Counted from the first letter of the stretch, positions 7,745-17,239 are shown. The stretch is DNA of 64,000 nt from Bacteroidota bacterium (GCA_023417935.1 JAEZDY010000021.1:105178-169177); one strand, 5' to 3'. The notes: a model not told the origin generated them from the sequence alone. Made by a program: numbers and translations.

Positions 7745-9079
7745 TTAATCAAGCAGTTCAATCTTTAGAATTTCTTCAGTATCATTGGTGATGCGAAAAG
7801 GATTTGCAATACGATGGCCAACCAACCAAACAATGGTATTCCCAGCAATAAGCAACCAGGCGTTTTCCTTTTCAACGATCGAGAATTTATTGTCAATGAA
7901 ATAATCACTTAATTTTTTATTGTTATTCATACCATATGGAATGAACGCATCACCCTCCCTCCATTTCCTTAACTTAAGAGGGTAATTAATTTTTGAGGCA
8001 TCAAGTAATGCTATATTTCCACTTTTGGGAATCCTGAGTTCATCACTGTTAGTAATCTTTGAAATCTTGAGGTGAATGGGCTTGGTGATTTCATTAATAT
8101 CCTCTTCAATATAAGTTTCAGCAGGTGAGTCACTAGTTTCTTGTCCGCTTTCAGTAATAATAAGGCATTCGCGGTCTTTCAGCAATCTGTGTGTAGATGA
8201 ATAGAATTGCTTTCCAGGAATATCATTTAAGGCTTGGGCAATTTCGATACATACTGAGCGATTGAATGAATAAGGTTGCAATAGCTCATATAAATAGAGG
8301 TCTACCGGCTGAAATTGAATTAAGTCATGGATACTAATTTTAACAATCCCATCCTCTTCTTTAATCAAATTATCGGACAGTTGCTTTAAATGGCTCCGGA
8401 GAATATGTTCAGCATCCCTGATTCTATCAATTGTTGCAGTAATAGTTTTGCGGAAATCAGGATTAATATCACCAAGCAAGGGAATAAGATCATGTCGAAT
8501 TTTATTCCGCACATATTTAGTAGTCCTGTTTGAACTATCTTCTCTAAAGGCAATTGCTTCATCTGATGCAAATTCTTCAATCTTCCGTCTGAAAGCAAAC
8601 ATCATAGGATGCACTATATTTATCCTGAAAGGAAGTATTCCATGCAAACCACTGATACCTGTACCCCTAAGCACATTGATAAAGAAGGTTTCAATCTGAT
8701 CATCCAGATGATGGGCAGTGGCTACTGCATTATAGCCTTCAGTATGCAATAACTCCTCAAACCACTCATATCTGAGGGTACGGGCAGCCATTTGAACTGA
8801 TATTTTATTAAAACCGGCGTATTCACGGGTCTTAAAGTGTTTTACAAAAAAAGGTACTTTATAAACTTCAGCCATAGAAGCAACAAAAGCCTCATCCTGA
8901 TTTGATTCAGCACCTCTTAAACCAAAGTTACAATGTGCGATTGCATAATTATAACCAGCCCTGTGAAACAGTTCGGCCATTACCATTGAATCAACACCTC
9001 CGCTGACTGCCAATAGAATAGGATCGGCGGGACTGAACAGAGCATGCTGTTCAACATATTCCTGCAATTGTTCAAGCAT
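7745..9079 (-). CDS. tilS: tRNA(Ile)-lysidine synthetase
   Basis: A 444-residue N-type ATP pyrophosphatase that attaches lysine to C34 of tRNA-Ile(CAU), so that it reads AUA instead of AUG. The PP-loop SGGVDS is at residues 26-31, followed by HCNFGLRG, the ATAHHLDDQIETF block and EDSSN..YVRNKIRH. The C-terminal domain (from about residue 365) has KLRKWREGDAFIPYGM and KKLSDYFIDNKF, typical of full-length TilS. The ATG at 9079 is supported by the sequence start. A perfect -7 element ends only four bases upstream of it. The gene stands alone, 60 bp upstream of dsbD on the same strand. Confidence 0.96.
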   Translation of the reverse strand: MLEQLQEYVEQHALFSPADPILLAVSGGVDSMVMAELFHRAGYNYAIAHCNFGLRGAESNQDEAFVASMAEVYKVPFFVKHFKTREYAGFNKISVQMAARTLRYEWFEELLHTEGYNAVATAHHLDDQIETFFINVLRGTGISGLHGILPFRINIVHPMMFAFRRKIEEFASDEAIAFREDSSNRTTKYVRNKIRHDLIPLLGDINPDFRKTITATIDRIRDAEHILRSHLKQLSDNLIKEEDGIVKISIHDLIQFQPVDLYLYELLQPYSFNRSVCIEIAQALNDIPGKQFYSSTHRLLKDRECLIITESGQETSDSPAETYIEEDINEITKPIHLKISKITNSDELRIPKSGNIALLDASKINYPLKLRKWREGDAFIPYGMNNNKKLSDYFIDNKFSIVEKENAWLLIAGNTIVWLVGHRIANPFRITNDTEEILKIELLD

Positions 9080-9083
9080 GAGG

Positions 9084-9091
9084 CAAAATTA
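9084..9091 (-). promoter_or_regulatory. Promoter -7 element TAATTTTG of tilS, 4 bp from the ATG
   Basis: On the minus strand TAATTTTG is separated from the tilS ATG by only cctc. With the usual Bacteroidota geometry, transcription would start at or within a base or two of the start codon, implying a leaderless mRNA. Confidence 0.6.
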
Positions 9092-9248
9092 ATAAAAGCT
9101 CATGAATAAATGTGTTAATAAAATACAATTAAGAAACGTACCAACAAACCACATTATGTAACTGTTAGAACTGTCACTACCAGGTAATTAAAGCTTAGTA
9201 GTTTAAAAAATTATGACTAGGAGGGTGTGGATATTAATCATCCTCTTT

Positions 9249-9286
9249 TAAATAGAAAGTAGATTCTTAAATAGACAGTAGATTAT
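9249..9286 (+). repeat. 19-bp direct repeat pair in the leader of the acetyltransferase gene
   Basis: taaatagaaagtagatt at 9249 and taaatagacagtagatt at 9268 are adjacent near-identical copies (19-bp period), ending 7 bp before the ATG at 9294. They could be a pair of operator half sites or a chance duplication. Confidence 0.6.
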
Positions 9287-9293
9287 CAAAATT

Positions 9294-9587
9294 ATGGATA
9301 TTCAGAAAAAAGAAAGTGGCAGAACCGGCAAACTTGTAGTAATAGAAAATAACGAAGAACTGGCCGACATAGGGTACCTTATCAATGACGAAGGCAATTA
9401 TGTTATTGAACATACAAGCGTTGATGAAAAGCTAAGTGGGCAGGGTGTTGGACAAAAACTAATAGATGCTATGGTTGACCTTGCGAGGGAAACTAACAAA
9501 AAGATCATACCCGCTTGTGATTTTGCAAAGAAAATCTTTCAACGAAATGAAAGCAGATATGCGGATATCTGGGATAAAAGGGATTAA
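9294..9587 (+). CDS. Small GNAT-like N-acetyltransferase (YjdJ/Gcn5-related, minimal form)
   Basis: A 97-residue minimal GNAT protein. The acetyl-CoA binding region is recognisable as DEKLSGQGVGQKLIDAMVD (about residues 48-66, family Q/RxxGxG/A), followed by KKIIPACDFAKKIF, which matches the short 'GCN5-related N-acetyltransferase' clade with a conserved Cys. The substrate is unknown. Length is normal for this clade (about 90-100 residues). It is divergent from tilS with a 214-bp gap that contains the 19-bp repeat pair just before the start. Confidence 0.8.
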   Translation: MDIQKKESGRTGKLVVIENNEELADIGYLINDEGNYVIEHTSVDEKLSGQGVGQKLIDAMVDLARETNKKIIPACDFAKKIFQRNESRYADIWDKRD

Positions 9588-9840
9588 GAGTGTGGGGCAT
9601 GAAAAGTTAATTTTGCGATATATAGGGTTAGATTCAACAGGAAATTTTCCCTTGCAAAACGTATCTATTGTGTAACCTGCTGGTAAAGAAAGATTTAAAA
9701 CCAACGAGATGATATTCTGGTTTTGGGTAAATTTAATAACTTTACAGCAGTACATCTTAATATGCAACCTTTTTAAAAGTGTGTAGTCTTATAACTCGTA
9801 CAACACTCTTTTTAAGTAATAACCCCACACCATACAACCA

Positions 9841-10680
9841 ATGAAACGAACACTTTTGCTGCTGCCTTTAATTGTTTTGATGAGTTTTCAACTTTTCGCA
9901 CAGGATATCATTTTGAAGAAGAATGATGAAATGATCAAATGCAAGGTTAAAGAAGTAGGGCTGGATGAAATAAAATATGTTTTGCCTGAGTATCCTCAGG
10001 ATGTTCTCTTTTCAATTGACAGGGATCTGATTTCAAAGGTCATCTTTGAAAATGGTGAAGAGCTGGTGATGAAGAAGGAAATGACCAATCCTGCAAATTA
10101 TGAAGATAACCACAAGAATATAATTAAAACAGAATTCCTTGCTCCTTTAAGTGGCAATACAACGTTCTCCTGGGAACACAGTCTTGCTCCGGGACGTAGC
10201 TTTGAAGCTACCCTAGGGATTGCCGGTTTGGGACTTAATTATGGTGATGAAAACCCTGGTGGAGTATTCATGAAATTTGGATACAAATTGATCAAAAGCC
10301 CCGACTTTTATCTGAGGGGCATGAGGTATGCTCATCTGCTCAAGGGAAGCTACATAAAGCCTGAACTTATGATGGGACTTGTTGGGCGTGATCATTATAT
10401 TTGGGAAAACAGATATGACCCCATCTCCGGTTATTATATAGGTGGTAACGACAGACGTGAACATGAAACCGTATTTGCCGCAGCAGTACAGGTAGTGTTT
10501 GGTAAGCAATGGATATTTGACAATATATTTGCCCTTGACCCTTATTTGGGAATTGGATACGGCTTCAATTCAACAAAAAGAGATTACAATGATGGATATA
10601 ACTATGGCTTTTGGGTACCATCTAATGAAGTTCCCATTTCTTTTTCAATTGGTTTGAAGATGGGGTTGCTATTCAAGTAG
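9841..10680 (+). CDS. Uncharacterised secreted / outer-membrane protein
   Basis: A 279-residue protein with a clear signal peptide (MKRTLLLLPLIVLMSFQLFAQ, cleavage after about residue 20). Then comes a short segment DIILKKNDEMIKCKVKEVG..IKYVLPEYPQ, seen in many Bacteroidota exported proteins of unknown role. The rest is a Gly- and Tyr-rich stretch with alternating hydrophobic residues, ending in SIGLKMGLLFK with a terminal aromatic, consistent with a small outer-membrane beta-barrel. Function is not known. A near-consensus TAACTTTA lies about 100 bp upstream (9737-9744), and a strong terminator follows at 10746-10788. Confidence 0.7.
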   Translation: MKRTLLLLPLIVLMSFQLFAQDIILKKNDEMIKCKVKEVGLDEIKYVLPEYPQDVLFSIDRDLISKVIFENGEELVMKKEMTNPANYEDNHKNIIKTEFLAPLSGNTTFSWEHSLAPGRSFEATLGIAGLGLNYGDENPGGVFMKFGYKLIKSPDFYLRGMRYAHLLKGSYIKPELMMGLVGRDHYIWENRYDPISGYYIGGNDRREHETVFAAAVQVVFGKQWIFDNIFALDPYLGIGYGFNSTKRDYNDGYNYGFWVPSNEVPISFSIGLKMGLLFK

Positions 10681-10745
10681 ATCGAATGATCACATAGCTT
10701 AGTTTCAAAGATCGGGTTACCAAAGCTTGTAGTAATATATTGAGA

Positions 10746-10788
10746 TTATAAAACAAAGGGGCAGTTAACTGCCCCTTTGTTTTTATAA
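10746..10788. terminator. Strong bidirectional terminator
   Basis: An almost perfect palindrome centred at 10766/10767, with core caaaggggcagtt paired to aactgcccctttg. It is flanked by A-rich and T-rich arms so both strands end in a U tract. It lies between convergent genes, the secreted protein ending at 10680 and korB ending at 10844. Confidence 0.92.
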
Positions 10789-10843
10789 TCACTTATTGAA
10801 TTCTTCTACTTTCTATGAATATTATTCTGTTGAAGAATTAATT

Positions 10844-11887
10844 CTAATTTATCTCCCAGGTATCACCACTGTTCAGCAGATCATCAACAGTTTTAATTTT
10901 TGATGTTTGCTTTGCATAGGTGATTTGCTCTTCAACCATATCATCATAAGTAGGATACATGGCTGCCCTGATAACTCCCATAGCCACAGGAAAATGTGGA
11001 TATGACATTTTTGCCAGCATAAGATGTAATCCGGGATCTTGCTGGTACATATCATGTACAAGAACATCCTCTTCGGTCATACCGTTTTCTCCAAGTGTAA
11101 TTACTTCAAGGCGCGTTCCATTAAGCCTTATACCCTTGTCCTTGTTTTTACCAAAGAGCATTGGTTCACCATTGCGGAGAATTATTTGTCGGTCGTCTCG
11201 GTTTTCCTTGTTAGTTATAGCATCATGTGTCCGGTCAGCAAATATCACGCAGTTCTCAAGGATTTCAATTACTGAAGTTCCATCGTGCTTTGCAGCTTCA
11301 AACATGATCTCAGTCATAAGCCTTGGGTTAGAATCCGGGCTTCTTGCAAAGAACGTTCCCTGTGCACCAAGAACAAGTTCACCGGGGTTAAAAGGATGCT
11401 CAATAGTCCCTTGTGGTGAAGTTTTGGTCACACTTCCCATTGGTGTTGTTGGTGAATATTGCCCTTTAGTGAGTCCGTATATCTGATTATTGAAGAGAAC
11501 AATGTTTATATCGATGTTACGACGGATTGTATGGATAAAATGATTACCTCCAATGGCTAATGAATCACCGTCACCAGTTGCCATCCACACACTTAGATGA
11601 GGGTTGGCAATTTTTACACCTGAAGATATAGCAGCAGCCCTGCCGTGAATTCCATGAATACCATAGGTATTTACATAGTATGGAAACCGTGAAGAGCAAC
11701 CAATACCTGAAACCATCATAATATTCTCTTTGCGGTAACCCAGCTTAGGGAATACATTGGCAACAGACGACAGTATGGCATGTGAACCGCAGCCCGGACA
11801 CCATTTTACCATTTGGTCGCTAACAAAATCTTCCTTAGTTAATTCAACCGAGGAGCGCTCTATTGTATAGTTTTGTTTGTTTATCAT
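10844..11887 (-). CDS. korB: 2-oxoglutarate (2-oxoacid):ferredoxin oxidoreductase, beta subunit
   Basis: A 347-residue beta subunit with thiamine diphosphate and Fe-S sites. WCPGCGSHA opens the domain. GIGCSSRFPYYVNTYGIHGIHGR is followed by ATGDGDSLAIGG, the ThDP-Mg motif, and NNQIYGLTKGQ. It pairs with the alpha subunit upstream (2-bp gap, same strand). Together they interconvert 2-oxoglutarate and succinyl-CoA with ferredoxin as electron partner. The sequence fits the KorB clade by the GIHGIHGR and GLTKGQYSPT motifs, but a related 2-oxoacid cannot be fully excluded. A ferredoxin gene is divergent, about 2 kb away. Confidence 0.92.
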   Translation of the reverse strand: MINKQNYTIERSSVELTKEDFVSDQMVKWCPGCGSHAILSSVANVFPKLGYRKENIMMVSGIGCSSRFPYYVNTYGIHGIHGRAAAISSGVKIANPHLSVWMATGDGDSLAIGGNHFIHTIRRNIDINIVLFNNQIYGLTKGQYSPTTPMGSVTKTSPQGTIEHPFNPGELVLGAQGTFFARSPDSNPRLMTEIMFEAAKHDGTSVIEILENCVIFADRTHDAITNKENRDDRQIILRNGEPMLFGKNKDKGIRLNGTRLEVITLGENGMTEEDVLVHDMYQQDPGLHLMLAKMSYPHFPVAMGVIRAAMYPTYDDMVEEQITYAKQTSKIKTVDDLLNSGDTWEIN

Positions 11888-11889
11888 GA

Positions 11890-13740
11890 TTATTTCTCCT
11901 CCAGTATTTGAGTAAGCACCTGAGTGAGCTCATTAACGGTGAACGGTAGCCCCTGCACTTTATTATACTGCAAGTAGTTGTATCCGTGGTGCTTCATTTT
12001 CAGGTAATTAACGAACTGACCGCTGTTAAGTTCGCAAACAAGAATTTTCTTAAAGCCTGATAATACCTCCGCAGTATTTTTAGGCAGCGGCATTATATAA
12101 TTAAAGTGTGCATGGCTTACTTTTTCACCTTTAGCCTGCATTATTTCAACTGCCTCTTGCACAGCACCCAGGGTACCACCCCAGCTTACAACAAGCAACT
12201 CGCCTTCCTTATCACCGGCAATTTCCTGTAATGGAATGTAGTCAGCAACTTTTTGCACTTTAGCATCACGCAGGTCAACCATCTTCTGGTGATTCATTGG
12301 ATCAGTTGACACATTGCCGATACCGTCTTCTTTCTCCAACCCCCCGATACGATGACGTAATCCTTCAGTACCTGGTAAAGCCCATTTACGTACTAAAGTT
12401 TCAGGGTCACGGCGGTATGGTTGATAATCAGGATCATTTGGTTTTGCAATAGGCGGATTAATTGATGGAAGTTCAGCAACTTTCGGAATACGGAACAATT
12501 GTGACCCATTGCCTAAATACCCATCAGTTAGTAAAATCACCGGAGTCATATGCTCCATAGCAACTTTTGCAGCCATGTAAGCAAAATAAAAGCAATTTGC
12601 TGAAGTAGATGCCGCAATTACCACAGCAGGACACTCGCCGTTACGGCCAAAAAGTGCCTGGTAAAGATCGCTTTGCTCTGATTTGGTTGGTAAACCGGTA
12701 CTTGGCCCACCACGCTGAACATCAACGATAACCAAAGGTAATTCAGTCATTACTGCCAGTCCGATGGCTTCACTCTTCAATGATAATCCGGGTCCAGAAG
12801 TAGTTGTTAAGGCGAGAGAGCCGGTGTAGCTGGCACCAATTGCTGAACATATACCTGCAATTTCGTCTTCTGCCTGAAATACTTTAGCTCCAAGTGATTT
12901 ATACTTGGCTAATTCAATTAAAATTTCAGTAGCAGGGGTAATAGGATATGAACCGAGGAATATTGGACGGCCTGAGCGTTCTGCAGCAGCAAGGAAGCCC
13001 CATGCAGTAGCTACATTACCGGTGATATTACGATATCGACCTGGGGGAATGTCAGCTTTACCAACCTGGTAAACTGATGCAAGCGTTTCAACAGTGTCAG
13101 CATAACTATAACCCGCTTCCAGTACAGTTTTGTTTGATTCTATAACTGTTGGCTTATTCTTGAATTTTTTGTCGAAAAACTCGTAAGTGGCTTTAAAGCT
13201 CCATCCAAACAGATGGTACATAATGCCAAGGGCAAACATATTCTTGCTTTTATCAGCAGTTTTTGTGTCAATGCCTTTTTCTTTTAGCACACCCCTGGTA
13301 AAAGAAGTAATTGGAGCCTTAACAAGGTTATAACCTGATAAAGAATTATCTTCAAGAGGGTTAACAGTGTAACCGGCTTTTTTATAAGCTGCCTCTTCAA
13401 AGGAATCCTGATCTACTATGATAGTAGCACCCGGTTTAGCCCACTTAAGGTTAGACTTAAGTGATGCAGGGTTCATTGCAACAAGTACATCGCATAGGTC
13501 GCCAGTTGTTTCTATCTTCTTAGCTCCTACATGTACCTGAAAGCCAGACACCCCAGCAATTGTGTTATGTGGTGCACGAATTTCAGCCGGATAATCAGGA
13601 AATGTAGCCAGGTCGAGACCGGCTAATGCTGCAGTATCAGAGAAAAGCGTACCGGTAAGCTGCATTCCGTCGCCAGAATCGCCAACAAACTTAACAACAA
13701 CCGCTTCCCTTTGTATAACATTGCTATTTGTTTTTAACAT
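11890..13740 (-). CDS. korA: 2-oxoglutarate (2-oxoacid):ferredoxin oxidoreductase, fused gamma-alpha subunit
   Basis: A 616-residue protein in which the gamma domain (about residues 10-190, VKFVGDSGDGMQLTG) precedes the alpha domain (from about 215, GSYPITPATEILIELAK, then QAEDEIAGICSAIGASY and TTSGPGLSLKSEA). This fusion is the usual form in Bacteroidota KorA. The longest frame starts with a TTG at 13770, but that codon is part of the -7 element TAACTTTG, so the ATG at 13740 (MLKTNSN) is the start. korB follows after 2 bp. The promoter is back-to-back with the ferredoxin promoter, suggesting shared control. Confidence 0.93.
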   Translation of the reverse strand: MLKTNSNVIQREAVVVKFVGDSGDGMQLTGTLFSDTAALAGLDLATFPDYPAEIRAPHNTIAGVSGFQVHVGAKKIETTGDLCDVLVAMNPASLKSNLKWAKPGATIIVDQDSFEEAAYKKAGYTVNPLEDNSLSGYNLVKAPITSFTRGVLKEKGIDTKTADKSKNMFALGIMYHLFGWSFKATYEFFDKKFKNKPTVIESNKTVLEAGYSYADTVETLASVYQVGKADIPPGRYRNITGNVATAWGFLAAAERSGRPIFLGSYPITPATEILIELAKYKSLGAKVFQAEDEIAGICSAIGASYTGSLALTTTSGPGLSLKSEAIGLAVMTELPLVIVDVQRGGPSTGLPTKSEQSDLYQALFGRNGECPAVVIAASTSANCFYFAYMAAKVAMEHMTPVILLTDGYLGNGSQLFRIPKVAELPSINPPIAKPNDPDYQPYRRDPETLVRKWALPGTEGLRHRIGGLEKEDGIGNVSTDPMNHQKMVDLRDAKVQKVADYIPLQEIAGDKEGELLVVSWGGTLGAVQEAVEIMQAKGEKVSHAHFNYIMPLPKNTAEVLSGFKKILVCELNSGQFVNYLKMKHHGYNYLQYNKVQGLPFTVNELTQVLTQILEEK

Positions 13741-13767
13741 GATCTTTAGGAAGTTGAATTTGAGGGG

Positions 13768-13775
13768 CAAAGTTA
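13768..13775 (-). promoter_or_regulatory. Promoter -7 element TAACTTTG of korAB
   Basis: TAACTTTG on the minus strand, 27 bp upstream of the korA ATG, matches TAnnTTTG exactly and rules out the longer reading frame that begins inside it. Confidence 0.65.
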
Positions 13776-13884
13776 ATAGAATTAGGTTTTGAATTAATTT
13801 TACCGCCCAATTTTTAATTGCAGGAATTATTATTTAGAAGCTTTAAAAATTTGAGCTCGCATTTTTTTGTATAATAATTCCATT

Positions 13885-13892
13885 TATCTTTG
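13885..13892 (+). promoter_or_regulatory. Promoter of the ferredoxin gene (TTTG ... TATCTTTG)
   Basis: TATCTTTG at 13885-13892 is preceded by TTTG at 13866-13869 with 15 bp between. The ferredoxin ATG is 41 bp downstream of the -7 element. It is divergent from the korAB promoter about 110 bp away. Confidence 0.6.
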
Positions 13893-13933
13893 CATGAGTT
13901 AACAATAATGCTAAAAACCAAAATAAGAAAGCC

Positions 13934-14101
13934 ATGGCTTACGTAATTTCAGATGACTGCACAGCATGCGGCACTTGTATTGATGAATGTCCCGTTGAAG
14001 CGATCTCGGAAGGTGATATCTATAAAATAGATCCGGATATCTGCACAGATTGTGGATCTTGTGCTGATGTTTGTCCTGTTGAGGCAATTCACCCTGCATA
14101 A
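13934..14101 (+). CDS. 2[4Fe-4S] ferredoxin
   Basis: A 55-residue bacterial ferredoxin. Two cluster motifs are complete: CTACGTCIDECP (residues 9-20) and CTDCGSCADVCP (about 38-49), each CxxCxxCxxxCP, followed by VEAI. The protein starts MAYVISDDC, as is typical. It is a low-potential electron carrier and the likely physiological partner of KorAB, whose genes are divergent from it across a 193-bp gap with two good promoters. A strong terminator follows at 14125-14160, so it is a single-gene transcript. Confidence 0.96.
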   Translation: MAYVISDDCTACGTCIDECPVEAISEGDIYKIDPDICTDCGSCADVCPVEAIHPA

Positions 14102-14124
14102 GGGTTGGATATTCCAACAGTAAA

Positions 14125-14160
14125 GAGAACGCTTGCCCTAGGGCAGGCGTTTTCTTTTTT
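14125..14160 (+). terminator. Intrinsic terminator of the ferredoxin gene
   Basis: gagaacgcttgccc (14125-14138) pairs over 14 positions, two of them G-U, with gggcaggcgttttc (14141-14154). A run of T follows to 14160. Confidence 0.93.
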
Positions 14161-14305
14161 ATCTATCTCATTTTCACTATCTTGATAATATAGACTCATT
14201 TTACTGGTTAGTATTATTAAGCACTTCTCCTTTTCCATGTTTAAGAGGCAAACTTTATCATTTCAACTTTGTTTTTAGGGAACACTAAATGCAGAGAATT
14301 CTTGG

Positions 14306-14313
14306 TATATTTG
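14306..14313 (+). promoter_or_regulatory. Possible promoter -7 element TATATTTG for sucA
   Basis: TATATTTG matches the consensus exactly, but it lies 118 bp before the chosen sucA start, so the mRNA would have a long leader. No good -33 element is seen. Confidence 0.4.
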
Positions 14314-14431
14314 TAATGCATAGTTATGTGAAGCCCCCGAAGCATTATTCTGATCAACTTTAGCTGTTGATATGAATTGAGCTCGGGATTATTAATATGT
14401 ACAAACGTTGACCCCGGATAAAAAAATTGTG

Positions 14432-17239
14432 ATGGATAAATTCTCGTTTTTCTCAAATGCAGACAGCGGATATATTGATAGTCTGTATAAACAATATCAG
14501 GCCGACCCAGGCTCAGTAGATGAAAGCTGGCAACACTTCTTTAAAGGTTTTGAGTTCAGTCGTACTACATATAAATCTGGTGATGGTGATTTGATAGTAC
14601 CACATGAATTTAAAGTGATTAACCTGATTGACGATTACAGGAAGCGCGGACACCTGTTTACCCGCACTAATCCTGTACGTACGCGCCGCTCCTATTCCCC
14701 AACATTGGATATTGAAAATTATGGACTTTCTAAATCTGATCTTGATGTTAGCTTTGAAGCCGGTTCAGAAATAGGTATTGGAAAGGCTCCTTTGAGGAAA
14801 ATTATTGAACACCTTGAAACAACTTATTGTGAATCAATTGGTGTGGAATATCAGCATATAAGAAACATTGAAATTGAAAAGTGGCTTAGGCAGCGGATGG
14901 AATCAAGTAAAAACAGACCCAGATTTTCTGCTGCAACTAAAAAAGTGATGCTCAGAAAACTTGGTCAGGCTGTATTCATGGAAAAGTTTTTGCATAAACG
15001 CTTTCCCGGTCAAAAGAGATTCTCCCTTGAAGGAGTTGAAGCGTTGATTCCTGCCTTGCATGCTGTAATAGAAAAAGGAGCATCTCTGGGTGCTGCTGAG
15101 TTCCAGATTGGAATGGCGCACAGGGGTAGACTTAATGTTCTGGCAAATATCATGGAAAAGCCTATGGTTGATATATTCAATGAATTTGCCAATAAGCAAT
15201 ACGACGATCAAACCCTGATGGGAGATGTAAAATACCATTTGGGTTATACATCTGAAAGGATGACTATGAACGGGAAGAAGGTTGAAATTACCCTTGCTCC
15301 AAATCCTTCACATCTTGAGGCAGTGGGTTCGGTTGTGCAGGGTATTACACGTGCCGAAATTGACCTTAATTACAAGGGTGATACTGATAAGATAGTCCCT
15401 ATTATTATTCATGGAGATGCTTCAATTGCCGGACAGGGTATTGTTTATGAACTTGTTCAGATGTCGGAACTGAAAGGTTATCGTGTAGGAGGAACCATCC
15501 ATCTGGTAGTCAATAACCAGGTAGGCTTTACTACAAACTACCTTGATGCACGAAGTAGCACTTATAGTACTGACATTGCAAAGGTTGTGCAGTCTCCCAT
15601 ATTTCACGTGAATGCCGACGATATTGAAGCTGTTGTATTCACCATCGAACTTGCAATGGAATATCGTGAGAAGTTCGATAAAGATGTATTTATCGACCTG
15701 TTAGGTTATAGGAAATATGGGCACAATGAAGGTGACGAACCAAGGTTTACCCAACCTGTGCTATATAAGATAATTGAATCACATCCCGATCCCTGGTCAA
15801 TATATTCAGGCCAGTTGATAGAAAAAGGGGTTATAACTTCAGAAGAAGTTGAAGAAATCAAGAATAGTATAAATGAAGCGCTTGAAGAACAATTAGTTGC
15901 ATCGCAAAAGATGGAAACGTCAGTATTTAAGCCTTTTACAAGTGCTATTTGGAGTGATACAAGGCCAGCAATTCCTGACGATTTTATTAAATCACCTGAT
16001 ACAGGGGTATCTTATGAGGTATTGAAGGAAATAGGTGAGAAGATAACAAAATTGCCTGAAGGAAAAGTGTTCAACAGGAAACTGGTCAAGCTTATGAACG
16101 ACCGTAACCAAATGATACAACCCGGTGGCAAGATTGATTGGGCAATGGGTGAACTGCTGGCTTACGGGTCGTTGGTGAAGGAGAATATTGCTGTACGACT
16201 GTCGGGTCAGGATTCTGAAAGAGGCACATTCTCTCATAGGCATGCTGTGCTCACAATTGAAGATTCAGAAGAAAGGTACGTTCCACTTAGTATGCTTAAC
16301 ACTGACAAGGCTGCCTTCAGTATATACAATTCACTATTGTCAGAGTACGCAGTTTTAGGTTTTGAATACGGTTATTCACTTGTTACACCATACGCTCTTA
16401 CAATTTGGGAAGCACAGTTTGGCGACTTCTTTAACGGAGCGCAAATAATAATCGACCAATATCTCAGCAGTGCGGAAGATAAGTGGCGCGTAATGAGCAA
16501 CCTTGTTATGTATCTGCCACATGGATATGAAGGTCAGGGGCCTGAACACTCAAGTGGTAGAATTGAACGCTTTCTCGTATTGGCTGCCGATAATAACATG
16601 CAGATAGTAAATTGTACCACGCCTGCAAATCTCTTTCATTTACTACGAAGACAGGTACACCGTCCATTCCGGAAGCCCCTCGTACTATTCTCGCCTAAAA
16701 GTTTATTAAGGCATCCTGCCTGTGTATCTCCAATTGAAGATCTAACAAGTGGTGGGTTCCAGGAGGTAATAGATGACGAGTTTGCTGACCCAATGAAGGT
16801 CGAGAGGGTTGTTTTCACCAGTGGAAAAGTATATTATGAATTGATTGAAGAAAGGGCACGTTTAAAGAACGATAGGGTAGCTATTGTGCGTATTGAGCAG
16901 ATTTACCCATACCCTGAGGAACAAATAAAAGCTATTGTCGACAAATATTCGAATGCCGGCCGTTTCGTTTGGGCACAGGAAGAACCTGCAAACATGGGTG
17001 CCTGGCCATTTATAATGAGGCATTACAAGGAGAACGACTTATTGCTTGTTGCCCGCCCTGAAAGCGGTAGTCCTGCAACTGGTTCATCACAACTCCATCA
17101 TCTTAGGCAAAAGAAGATTTTGGAGAAAGCATTCGGCCAATGTACCTGTGTTGATTCTGACAGGACCTGCAAGATGCTTTGTGCACCTAATGAATGGGTG
17201 TTTACGCCTGAAACCGCTAAGAGTAATTCTGAATTGTAA
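14432..17239 (+). CDS. sucA: 2-oxoglutarate dehydrogenase E1 component
   Basis: A 935-residue ThDP-dependent E1 that decarboxylates 2-oxoglutarate and passes the succinyl group to SucB. It has the N-terminal E2-contact segment (IDSLYKQYQADPGSVDESW), IGMAHRGRLNVLANI, the ThDP region IHGDASIAGQGIVYE and NNQVGFTTN, GYRKYGHNEGDEP, and the C-terminal RLSGQDSERGTFSHRHAVL and HGYEGQGPEHSSGRIERFL blocks. Length is normal for the family. The longest frame begins with a TTG at 14408; the ATG at 14432 (MDKFSFFSNADSGYIDSLY) fits the family start better. sucB follows 126 bp downstream. Confidence 0.95.
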   Translation: MDKFSFFSNADSGYIDSLYKQYQADPGSVDESWQHFFKGFEFSRTTYKSGDGDLIVPHEFKVINLIDDYRKRGHLFTRTNPVRTRRSYSPTLDIENYGLSKSDLDVSFEAGSEIGIGKAPLRKIIEHLETTYCESIGVEYQHIRNIEIEKWLRQRMESSKNRPRFSAATKKVMLRKLGQAVFMEKFLHKRFPGQKRFSLEGVEALIPALHAVIEKGASLGAAEFQIGMAHRGRLNVLANIMEKPMVDIFNEFANKQYDDQTLMGDVKYHLGYTSERMTMNGKKVEITLAPNPSHLEAVGSVVQGITRAEIDLNYKGDTDKIVPIIIHGDASIAGQGIVYELVQMSELKGYRVGGTIHLVVNNQVGFTTNYLDARSSTYSTDIAKVVQSPIFHVNADDIEAVVFTIELAMEYREKFDKDVFIDLLGYRKYGHNEGDEPRFTQPVLYKIIESHPDPWSIYSGQLIEKGVITSEEVEEIKNSINEALEEQLVASQKMETSVFKPFTSAIWSDTRPAIPDDFIKSPDTGVSYEVLKEIGEKITKLPEGKVFNRKLVKLMNDRNQMIQPGGKIDWAMGELLAYGSLVKENIAVRLSGQDSERGTFSHRHAVLTIEDSEERYVPLSMLNTDKAAFSIYNSLLSEYAVLGFEYGYSLVTPYALTIWEAQFGDFFNGAQIIIDQYLSSAEDKWRVMSNLVMYLPHGYEGQGPEHSSGRIERFLVLAADNNMQIVNCTTPANLFHLLRRQVHRPFRKPLVLFSPKSLLRHPACVSPIEDLTSGGFQEVIDDEFADPMKVERVVFTSGKVYYELIEERARLKNDRVAIVRIEQIYPYPEEQIKAIVDKYSNAGRFVWAQEEPANMGAWPFIMRHYKENDLLLVARPESGSPATGSSQLHHLRQKKILEKAFGQCTCVDSDRTCKMLCAPNEWVFTPETAKSNSEL

